A stretch of 64,000 nucleotides of DNA from Coptis chinensis. Its lineage: Eukaryota; Streptophyta; Magnoliopsida; Ranunculales; Ranunculaceae. The stretch lies in contig CM027381.1 in assembly GCA_015680905.1 (NCBI GenBank), forward strand, positions 90,111,501 to 90,175,500, written 5' to 3'. Position numbers and translations under genes: made by a program. The notes beneath the pieces were generated by a model. That model made no database searches. It was not told the DNA's origin and saw only the letters and a list, made by a program, of their open reading frames with translations. Every line of letters begins with the position of its first letter. Position 1 is the stretch's first letter. Positions 20,510-31,206 of this stretch are shown here, in pieces.

Positions 20510-23500
20510 ATGGCTTCTGCTGTAAAAACATCCAGTTTCCTTCAATCCTCAAAACTTCAAAGCCAAGCTTTCCGTCTTCCTTCTTCAAAGCCCATTGTTT
20601 CATTTAAGTCCTTAATACCAATGGCTTCTCTTAGTGTTAGTATTTCTGAAACATTCACCAAACTGAAACAACAAGGCAAAGTAAGCGTGTATTTTTTTTT
20701 AGTGTATGTTATAACATTTGATGTATTTAATGTGGATTTCTATAATGCTATAGGTCGCATTGATTCCATACATTACGGCTGGGGATCCTGATCTTTCAAC
20801 AACAGCTGAAGCACTGAAAGTGCTAGACACTTGTGGTTCAGACATAATTGAATTGGGTGTACCATACTCTGATCCTTTGGCAGATGGCCCTGTTATCCAG
20901 GTTTGCTAGAGTGGCACATTTTGTTGTCCTTTATCGTATTATTTTCCGTCATTTGATTCTTAAGTGTTGTAGTTTGTCTATCGTCTTTTAGGCTGCCTCG
21001 GCTCGTGCTCTAGCTAAAGGGACCAACTTGGAATCGATTATTTCCATGCTGAAGGGGGTAAGACTATCATATTTGTGTTCAGTATTTTCGAGATATATTT
21101 ACGATTCAAACTGGTGTGCTATAGATTTCTAAAATATGGTTTTGGCTTTGATGCAACAGGTGCTCCCGGAAATATCCTGTCCTGTTTCATTGTTCACATA
21201 TTACAATGTGATACTTAAGCGTGGTATTGGGAACTTTATGGCCATCTTAAATGATGCTGGTGTGCAAGGTAAAGTTCAAGTCTTCCTGATTATATATGTC
21301 AGGTTAATGTTTGATGACAATTTTTCTCATCTAGTCTTTGATGTGTTATAACTTTCTCATGAGACAACGTTCTCTAATGCCCAGTCTCAATAGTGTAGAG
21401 TCTCTAATTCCTAACAGTTTTCTCTTACTTTTCTCTGTTCTGTCCGATTCTGTATTATAACTTCATTACGTCCAACTTTTGTCTCAGGCCTAGTAGTTCC
21501 AGATGTTCCTCTAGAGGAGACTGAAACCTTGAGAAAGGAAGCTGCTAAGAACAACATCGAGATGGTATGTTCTCCATCTTGTACCTCAATTTCTCCCTCT
21601 TTGTTTGGATTCCAGTTCTTGTTTAAAAAGAAATACGATCCCTTTGTCACATCTATACCTATATATGTTAATTACTTGACATTTGTATTCTTAGAGTACA
21701 ATGTAGGAAGTTTTGGAGTTTGAACCTATTATGTCATGCATTGTATATTGCATAGAGGTAAAGACTAGCATTTACTACTCAATAAGGTGATTTAGTATCT
21801 TTGTTCGGCACAATCTTTTCTCAAACCTGTTTTGATAAATTACATATACAGTTATCTGTTACATTGACTTTTGCACAATGTTTCTCCAACAAATAATTTT
21901 GTTGCACCAGGTACTGCTGACAACACCCACTACACCAACAGAACGAATGAAACCTATTGTTGAAGCTGCGGAAGGATTTGTGTACCTTGTAAGTTCTTAT
22001 TGAATATTGTTTCGTCTGCCATTATTTTATTTCCAGTGTGGATTTATACTTCTGTTTAGATTTCCATCCAATTTGTTGGTCTTCAGGTCTTGATCCTCGT
22101 ACACTTTGAGTTGGTAGACAAGCACTTCATGTCTATCTCCTTTTGTCAAATTCTATTGACTTTATTGACTAGTTATAGCAACATTAGCTTGGTATAGGAT
22201 TAAAAGTACATACTTAATGGCGAATAAGGCTGTGATTGTGTATCTGAGGGAGAGATTGTCCCCCCGTTTGCCTAAGTTGATGGCTTCAGTCGTTGTCACA
22301 AAGGAGAACTAGTTTGAAAGTCTATAGAGTTGACTGGAAGACTACTGAGATAGTGGCTTGCTAATATGCTGTGCTTAAGTTTGTAACGGATTTCATGTTA
22401 ACTTTTGGCCATTCAAATCCTCACTTCTCAGAATGGGGAATAATGGCCTCATAATGATTACTGCACCCTTGAGATATCTAGCTTAAGGCGCTGCATATAA
22501 TGTGTAAAGCACGCCATATTCATCTATAACCATCGATTGTCTCAATAGTGAAAAGAAGAAGAAGAAAAATTTAACCAGTGTTTTTCTCATTGCATGGACT
22601 TTTCTGACCAATTTCATCCTTCTTCAGCATCAGATTGGTTCTCTTCTCAGCATTCTTCTAATTTATTTATTTGATAATATTTTCCTGGTACATCATCTCA
22701 AGCTAATTTATTTTAAAATTTAACAATATCAAGTTTATAACCATAAGATTGTATTTCTGCGTTTTGATGTTGTTTAGGTCAGAGAATTACTTGAATATAT
22801 GGTTCTAATCACCGGTTTATCTTGAACAGGTGAGCTCAGTTGGTGTTACTGGTGCTCGAGCATCTGTAAGCTCAAGGGTCCAATCACTTCTTCAAGAAAT
22901 TAAGGAGGTTTGTCCTAAACTTTACCCTTCCTTTCTCGAAAATCAGACAACTTGTATTTAATCTTGTTTAGCAGTGTACCCAAGAGGCCAAGACTTGTGC
23001 TACTTAGAAATTTCTATGACTTGTTTTGCGTTATAGATAGTGCCTGACACCAACAACCTTAATAGTTTAGTTAACCTAGCTATTAGGAGAGGATAGTTGA
23101 TGTTCCCTATCTATCCCTTGGGGTAGGTCATTGACTGAATTTTCCATACTAGTGTTATGTGTACCTATAGCTAAGTGCTAATACCAGATAAAGTGGAGGT
23201 CATTTTCTTCCTTAATGTGTATTACTCAATCGTTTATCAGGTGACAACTAAACCAGTAGCTGTTGGCTTCGGCATATCGAATCCAGAGCAAGTACAACAG
23301 GTAAATTAGTATGTGTAGCATTGATGCCATTTTTATGGGCAATCACTGATTGATTAATCAGGTATTCACCATTTCAATTGTAAACTTGTGTGTTACAGAT
23401 AGCGGGATGGGGAGCAGACGGTGTCATTGTTGGTAGTGCCATGGTAAAGCTACTAGGAGAAGCAAAATCTCCGGAAGAGGGCTTGAAAGAACTAGAAGCC

Positions 23501-23533
23501 TTCACCAAGTCCCTGAAGTTCGCTCTCCCTTGA
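20510..23533 (+). CDS. TSA1: Tryptophan synthase alpha chain, chloroplastic
   Basis: Cleaves indole-3-glycerol phosphate to indole and glyceraldehyde 3-phosphate, the step before the beta subunit makes tryptophan in plastids. Nine exons join in frame: 20510-20680, 20754-20900, 20992-21057, 21160-21268, 21488-21564, 21911-21988, 22830-22907, 23241-23300 and 23399-23533. The product is 306 aa. The first about 45 residues are Ser/Lys-rich and look like a plastid transit peptide. The family signature [16 protein letters not shown] holds the catalytic Glu (ELG) and Asp (ADG). Phosphate-binding loops [12 protein letters not shown] and [10 protein letters not shown] are intact. Indole-3-glycerol phosphate lyases (IGL/BX1) are close relatives and cannot be excluded by sequence alone, but a transit peptide and ordinary motifs favour TSA. 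Confidence 0.95.
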
Positions 23534-24505
23534 CAACAACTTTCTGTAAACATCATGATGTGGCTTGTCACTTTCATGACATCGCATACCAATTATGACT
23601 GGAAAATAGCTAGAGTGAGATTTTGTTGCGTAGAAGGAAATGCTTATTTCTGGCTGAATAATAATGCAAATTTGCTTCAGTCTATTCTCAAATATGAGTG
23701 AATCTAATTCTGGAAGAAATAGATACTGTGACCTGAGTTATGAAATCAATTTAGGCCGTTTGGATGCTGTTACTGCTGGTACCACACATATATGACTTAT
23801 AAGCAACTTGGTGGTGAGAATCTTGTTTTTATGTCGTGCTACAAGGATATCAGAATATGAATTCTCATTGAAGTTATCCATTTTCTTACACAGACGAATC
23901 AGTTTTGTTATAATTTCAATCAAGCTCTGTTGCTTTTGAACTTTTCTCTTTTCCCTCTTCATTTCCATGATAAGTCCACAAGAATTGTTCATCTCACTAC
24001 ATCAGTACATCTCTTCCTCTGTCTTCCCTCTGGTATTTGTTTATTGCTACGTTTGTTTTTCTTGCTCTGTGAGTATTAGTAACAGCTACAAGTTTTAATT
24101 GAATCTCTTAACATCACACTATCACAGTATATGATAAAAAAAACTGTCTTTCTTATTCCGGTGAAAAACTGAAAAATATGAAAAAAACATAAAATAAATG
24201 GGAACACCATTGGTAAGCATAGATTTTCTGAAAGAATGTGCCGTAGGATTACAAATAGCAACTCAACAAGCCAAGGGAAGAAAATTGAAATTCCACGTAA
24301 TAATATGGAAATCTTCCTCCTGGATCATATGGAACAATACGGTAATAGTTTTGAACTCTGAACCATCCAATAAAGTGATTTTTTGCCATCTCACTGTTTG
24401 TTCCACTAACAAAATGTCTCGTGGTTGGGACTTGTCAAATGGTTGATCTCTTTACTATAATCAGTCCTGAAGCCCGGCTTACACAGACAACCAAAGGCCT
24501 CCCCT
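23534..24505. other. Intergenic between TSA and the minus-strand PPR gene
   Basis: This holds the 3' UTR of TSA and the downstream region of the PPR gene, which point towards each other. I see no gene or recognisable element here. Confidence 0.6.
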
Positions 24506-26324
24506 TTATATATATCCGTGCTCTATGCTGGGGAACGTGGAGTATCCCTTAGAAACTAAATCTTCACCAGAAAGATGATCAGGGATATCGTCCATTCGAA
24601 ATTTATGGGATCTGCCACCAATTTCAATCCGACTGAGTCCCGGTGATTTTGTCGCTCCACGGCTTTTCATGAGGCCCCTCACATACTCAACTTGCTTCCA
24701 TTTCCGTGCCTTAGCATAAATACTCGCAAGGAGGACATAGTTTCCTGCATTTTCAGGCTCAATCTCTAGTAAATGCTTTGCTGCTATCTCACCTATCTCA
24801 ACATTATGGTGTACTCTACAAGCACTCAACAAAGCACCCCATACACCTGCATTGGGTTCGACAGGAGGCATGACTTCAACAATGGTTCTGTAGGCATCAG
24901 CAATTCGCCCTGCACGACCCAGTAGATCAACCATGCACATGTAGTGATCAGCAGTTGGAAGAATAGAGTATTCCTTTTGCATCACATCAAAGTATCGGCA
25001 CCCTTCATTTACAAGACCTGCATGACTACAAGCAGATAAGACTATAACGAAACAAATGTTATCAGGTCTCACCCCATCTTCTCGAAGCTGAGAAAATATC
25101 TCCAAAGCTTCTACTCCACGACCGTGCATACCAAACCCAGCTATCATTGTGCTATAGCAAACAATATCTTTATCCTTCCACTGCTTGAACAACTCATACG
25201 CTTCATCTGGTTCTCCACATTTGGCATGCATATCAATAAGAGCAGTTACAGTATGAGTGTTCAATAGCTCTTTACCACGACTATAAATATATTCCTTAAT
25301 CCAGCGCGCTAACTCAACCGACCCCAAATGAGTACAGGCCGAAACCACACTGGAAACAGTGGACTCGTTTGGCTTTGTTTCTCCTCCAATCTTTAACATG
25401 AGTTTAAAAAGATCCACAGCTTCAACATAAAGCCCTGCCTGACAATATGCAGATATCATTGCAGTCCACGAAACCACATCCATTCTAAACATCCCATCAA
25501 AAACCCTCCGTGCAGCTTCAATATCACCGCATTTAGCATAACCAGTAATCATAGCTGTACAAACAACAGCATTCATATCCAACTCGCAGCAATCTTCCAA
25601 AAGCTCATCAAAAAGCTTTTGCGCGTCATCCATCCGACCCACATTCGCATAACCACTAATCATAGCCTCCCACGTAAAGTCATTCCTATTCGCATCCGCT
25701 TAAAAACTCTTAGCAGCTTCCATATTTCCATCCTTAACAAAACCCACTAATCAAAGTATTCCACGCTTGAACATCCCTCACAGACATTCTATCAAACACT
25801 CTTTCAGCCTCTTCCATTAACCCACACTTGCCATAAAAATCAATCAACTTAGTCTGAACTCTCACATCCTCATAACACCCATACTTCATTACATGACCAT
25901 GAACCTGCATTCCTTCTTCCACTGCCTTCACACCCACACCTACACACGCCTTTAACACCGACGCCAACGCAAAACCAATAGCTAAATCTTTCCCTATATC
26001 CCCACACCTATGCATCCTCTCATACATTGTTATCGCTTCGCGACAACTAGACTCATTTTCCAAATTCTGTACACACCCTCTAATCATAGCATTCCATAAA
26101 TACACATTAGGTTTTTTAATACTTTGAGCTATAACCTTAGCATGTTGTAATTCACCAAAATTTGTTAACTCACGTAAAAGTTTTGTAACAACATAATTAT
26201 TTTGAGACTGGCCATTTACTATTACGTGTCCATGGATTGTTTTTAATTGTAAAACATTTTTACATTTTTTAATTAATTCAACTACTCGTTCTTCTTCTAA
26301 ACGTTCCCACTTTTGAAATCTCAT
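24506..26324 (-). pseudogene. PPR protein, PLS class with E domain, two lesions
   Basis: PPR proteins of the PLS class bind organelle RNA and often specify C-to-U editing. The gene starts at the ATG at 26324 and ends at 24506, without introns. The N-terminal part (26324-25734, 196 aa) contains LKTIHGHVIVNGQ, NVYLWNAMIRGC and AWNTLISGF. The C-terminal part (to 24506, 385 aa) has DVVSWTAMISAYCQAG, DHYMCMVDLLGRAGRI and an E domain, VWGALLSACRVHHNVEIGE then YVLLASIYAKARKW. Between them lie a one-base insertion in a GGG run (about 25740) and, in the restored frame, a TAA stop at 25700-25702. Everything else is intact, so decay is recent or the lesions are sequence errors. Confidence 0.85.
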
Positions 26325-26333
26325 GATATTAAT

Positions 26334-27751
26334 ATGGTTAGTCTTCCACGGTTGAAATGTTTATCGTTATTAAAACAAGTTGGGTTAAGTTTTAATCAAT
26401 TGAAACAAGTTCATGGACAAGTTGTAATAAATGGGTTTACTTCTCCTGGAAACGGGTCTATTATAGGAAAATTAGTCCAAGAATATTTTTCTGTTTATAA
26501 TGGTAGTGATTATGCACGTCTTGTTTTAAATATAGTGATTATAATAAAGATGTGTTTGTTTGGAATGTTATGATACGGTGTATGCCGTGTGGCGAAGCGT
26601 TACGGCTTTTCGCGGACGGAATTGCCGGTGGGGATTTGGTATTCGATAGATTGAGTTATGTGTATGTTATTGGCGCTTGTGCGCGGTCGAGGACGGCGTT
26701 ATGGGAAGGGAAGGAAGTGCATTGTAGGGTTTTGAAGATTGGATTGGGGTATGATGTTGTTGTTGGGACTACTTGTATACATTTTTATGGTAGTCATGGG
26801 GATTGTGGTTCGGCGAGGAAAATGTTTGATGAAATGGGTGATAGAAGAACTAGTGCTACTTGGAATGCTATGATATCTGGGTATTGTTCACAGAAAAAAG
26901 GAATTGAGTATTTTGCACATGCGGCGTTAAAGTTGTTCTGTGGAATGTTGCGTTGTGGAAATAATGGTGTGAATCCAAATGACACTACTATGGTTAGTGT
27001 GTTATCTGCGTGTGCTCGTATTGGGGACTTGGTGACTGGGAGTTGCGTTCATGGGCGTATAGAGAAAATAGTTTATGTGCCGCATGACATATATATTGGA
27101 ACTTGTTTGGTGGATATGTATTCTAAATGTGGGTGTCTGAAAAGCGCATTGGTTGTGTTTAATAGGATGAAGATGAAAAACATACTGACCTGGACATCAA
27201 TGATTTCGGGGCTAGCTCTTCATGGGCAAGGGAAATCAGTTTTGAATATACTGGAAGCAATGCAGGTGACAAATATTAGGCCAAATGCAGTCACTTTTAC
27301 GAGTTTATTGTTCGCGTGTGGTCACGCAGGGCTTGTCAATGAAGGCCTTGTGTTATTCTATAGCATGGGTAGTAGGTTTGGTGTAACACCAAATATTCAA
27401 CATTATGGATGCATTGTTGATCTACTTGGTAGAGCGGGGAGGTTACAAGAAGCATATAACTTCGTAATTGAAATGCCACTTCAACCAGATAAAATCCTGT
27501 GGAGAAGTCTTTTAGCTGCGTGCAAGATTCATGGAAACTCTACCATGGGCGAAAAGGTGGGGAAACATCTCCTCCAGTTGCAAGAAGAAAGTGGAACGGT
27601 TGACACTGTATCTAGGTGCGAAGACTTTATAGCTCTATCTAATGTGTATGCATCCACTGGAAGGTGGAAAGATTTGGAAATGGTGCGAGAGAAGATGAAA
27701 GATAAGTGTATACAGGCTGAACCGGGTTATAGTTCAGTTCAATTGGTGTAG
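26334..27751 (+). pseudogene. PPR protein, PLS class with E domain, one frameshift
   Basis: Intronless and about 470 aa. The first true ATG is 26334 (MVSLPRLKCLSLLKQ); an upstream TTG at 26313 is not a plausible plant start. The N-terminal part has FNQLKQVHGQVVINGF. Near 26531 a one-base indel shifts the frame from ARLVLN into KDVFVWNVMIRC; the second frame runs to 27751 with TSATWNAMISGYCSQ, NILTWTSMISGLALHGQG, QHYGCIVDLLGRAGRLQEAY and an E-type end, ILWRSLLAACKIHGN and ALSNVYASTGRW. Apart from that indel it is a full-length gene. It lies head-to-head with the other PPR gene, with only 9 bp between the two ATGs. Confidence 0.85.
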
Positions 27752-30700
27752 TCATGAATTGTAACTTACAAAAACAGGAGATCTGCCAATCACTGAAAGT
27801 CTGAAACCGTAGTTCCATTTTGCTTCTTACTGGAATATAGACACGTGCATTGATGTTGTGGAATCTAGCTTTGCAAGGAAAATCATAGGACAAACAATTG
27901 AAAGGATCCAAAATGCGGAGAAGAAATGGCAACCCCCAAAACTAACTCAACCAAATTGTAATGAAACATAATCGAACCCCTACCAGAGGAAGTTGAGCTC
28001 CTTCCAAAATATTGTCAGAGCTGAACTTGTAAAAAGATTGGCCACCTGAAAGGCCGTAACAACTTCACAAGCTATAAGGCCTGTAAAATACAGACTTCAT
28101 TAGTAATAGAGAATGACCAGGGGATTCAGATTGCTCAAGTAAACTAAGGCAATTACACTCGCCTTCAACACCAATTTACCACTGTCCAACTTTGCTTTAG
28201 GGAAGACAAACTGATGACCTCTGGGTGCGAGTCAACAAAGAGACTAAAAGATATGGAAAGCAGTCGAAGCGTTGAGGTCCAGCACGAACCACAATGAAAG
28301 GGTCCGGGATCCCAGTTCTTCGAAGTTTCTCTTAACGAGTACAGACCATACCATTCACAATTAAAATTGTAGAAACCAATAAACACATATAATTAAAATT
28401 CCATACAAAAAAGACTAAATAAACCAACGAGCAAGACAAAAACTGAAGACCAGAAGTTGTTCTTCTCAGTAAGGGCAAAGGAACATAATCTTATATCAAC
28501 AAGTATGCATTCCACTTAAGTACCATTTCTGTCTCATATATCTGACTCTTGAATAAAAAGCTAAAACAAATTGTTATACTGTCAACAAGTTAAAAGTACA
28601 AGTCTTCTGAATGAAAAACATAAATACTGTCTTCCATAATTATCTCACTTGCTCAAGGGTGTCTCTGTGTGTGCAATAGAAATCCCAGAAGGGTTGAGTC
28701 CTTGGTTATGAACTACAATGATGGGTGAACGCGGATGCCAGGTTATTTGCAGGTGTTCCTCGCCATATGACATCCAGTGAAGAAAATATCATCGGCTTTG
28801 TAAATCTTCAGCAGCAGAAAATACCGTTTTACTTTGCTGCCAAGAAACACATCCGCAGTCAGAAACATATAATACCTAATTGCATACAAGATCAATTAGA
28901 AACCAAGTACATCGAGCAAAAACTCTAAAAAATATTTGCAATACCGAGCTTATAGAGTCCACAATGAAATCCTGTAAGGCTCAAATATAAAGAGAGGATA
29001 TGAGAAGTAACATTGTGTCTTACTATATTCTATATTAGTTCACTCCAAGAAAAAGTGCGGCAAACAAAAAAACCTGATTCCAAACAACAGAAAACCTAGA
29101 AGAGCTGGAAACTGCTTTGAACACTCTACTTACAGAAGTTCTAGATGAATCTACAAATTAATCCCTTCTTGAAATACCTCTCAAGGCAATAGAAATTTTT
29201 TCAAGTTTCTTCAAATCATCTTTACCAAAAACATAAAGTCTATCTAGCATATCTCTAGTTCCCAACCTTTTTTGTTCCTTTGGCTTGGCAACAGACAGGT
29301 TTCTAAATTATCCAATCCTGCGAGAAGAGAGTTGCTCAAAATAATAGGCCTTATATTCTTCCATCATTCAATCCTGACATGTTCTGCTACTCCAGTGGTT
29401 TCAGATCATTTTGTGTACCCTTACGCTTACATGCCTTCCATAAAATTATTTAATAGAAAAACTGAAAGGCTAACAGAAAATTCAAAAGTTGGCTTCAAGC
29501 GCTTTCTCCCCTGATCCGTGCAAAAACTTTTCATACAGATAAAAGTCATTTCATTTTATTAATATCTCAAGTGTTACAGTAAGTTACAAGATGTGGGTCA
29601 CGTAGCAACATGCTAGTTGACCTTCGAATGAACCCTTATCCCCTATTACACCCTCATTGCATTACATGGCATTTACACATAAATTTTGGGTGGATCACCC
29701 ACAATTCCCGATTACACCCTCATTGCATTACAAGAGTATCTCATTTACAAATAAAATCTGGGTAGACCGTTTCCCCTTACAGCAAGGACTAGCACATGCT
29801 CAATTATGTAGCTCCTCATTGATCCCCGCCATTACAATGTGGGTCTCCTTTTCTAATTGCAAAAACAACCTTGTATACCTTTCCTTCCACAAAATCCATA
29901 TAGACGGCTCTTGGGAGATACTCCATGAAGCCATGTTGCCTTGCTAGAAAGTAATTTAGTGGACTTTTCCCAAGGTCATGATATGAAATTTCCACATAAT
30001 AAGAAAATTCCACAATACATCTCAACAAACATCAAAGTTAGAAAAGGAAAAAAGACGCGGCACTAAAAATATACCAAGAAAACATGATACCACTAACCCA
30101 AAGTAAAAGTTACTGACGTGGATGAAAAGAAGAAAACATAGATGAACATTTAAATGAAATACTGAAGTCTTCTTTAAAGGGTACATCAAAGATCTGATGT
30201 AAACTGAATGTTTATTTATTTAAAATGAAATGAAATGAGATTTCTTTTCTTTTTAAAAAAAAAAAGAAAGAGAAGAAAGAAAAAATTATTTAACTTCATT
30301 TTATGCAGTTAACAGCTTTTTCCCAAGGGAAAAGGGTGTGAAGTGTGAATTGTTCCTAACAATAAAAATAAATAGCACAAATTTGAATTGGCAAATAGAC
30401 AATAAAAAAAAAACATACTAATCCTATCATCACCAAAATGTTAAGGATGACAAAATAATATACTTAAACGCAACCACAAGAGCTATCACATTCAGTTAGT
30501 CAAAAACTTTGTACTCATGTTGAACGCCCTTGACAACTTCCAGTCTTTCAGCTATGTCAAAACCAAGAAGTGGTGTTACTCCCATTTCTTAATACCAAGG
30601 CACTTCCAAATTTCAATTAGAGAAATATAATATTCCAACTACTCTGTTGGTGAACAAATGGATATTTATATGCATGTAGATGTTAATCAGTCCAAAATTT

Positions 30701-31206
30701 AAATCTACTTATTAACCTGTCAACAACATTACTTATTTTCAAATCCAGTCCACCCAGCTGTAGTTTATAAATAGAAGAAAAGAAATATTATGGTAGAAAA
30801 GAAGGAACTTTACATAGACATATGCCAATAGTTGAGACACAGTATAGTCACTACCCTTTTTTTAAAGTATTCTATTATCATCATACTAATTACTCTACGG
30901 TTCATATGACTGGGAAAGGCACTAGAAAATCCAAAGTCCAAACAGAAAGAACTATTAGATATTACTATCATATATTCAGGTATATTTTACTAGTTCAAAA
31001 CTCTTCATATACTAAACTTTCTGTGCTATTGCCTATCTCTATACTAAGAGAAATATAAAATATAAATAAAGAAACAGATGACACCAGATATAATCAAATT
31101 AAAATGCAAAACTTACTTTTTTATATTGAGAAGGAAACCACGCTCCTTCACATGAAGCCTCAGCACTTCTGCCGCTATTGTATTCTGTGTTCCATAAAGG
31201 ATTCAG
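27752..31206. other. Long intergenic stretch, no gene supported
   Basis: About 3.4 kb of AT-rich DNA between two convergent genes, presumably holding both 3' UTRs. A 22-bp sequence beginning ATTACACCCTCATTGC occurs twice, 66 bp apart (29645 and 29711), the only clear repeat. There are purine-rich and poly(A) runs at 30240-30300. ORFs here are short, with no recognisable domain. Confidence 0.55.

Noticed and set aside
26313..26333. Upstream TTG as start of the plus-strand PPR gene
   Set aside because: Plant nuclear genes start at ATG; the ATG at 26334 is in frame seven codons later.
28165..28928. Small ORFs between the PPR and CFIm68-like genes
   Set aside because: No domain, no codon bias, and no splice-compatible neighbours; treated as UTR or intergenic DNA.
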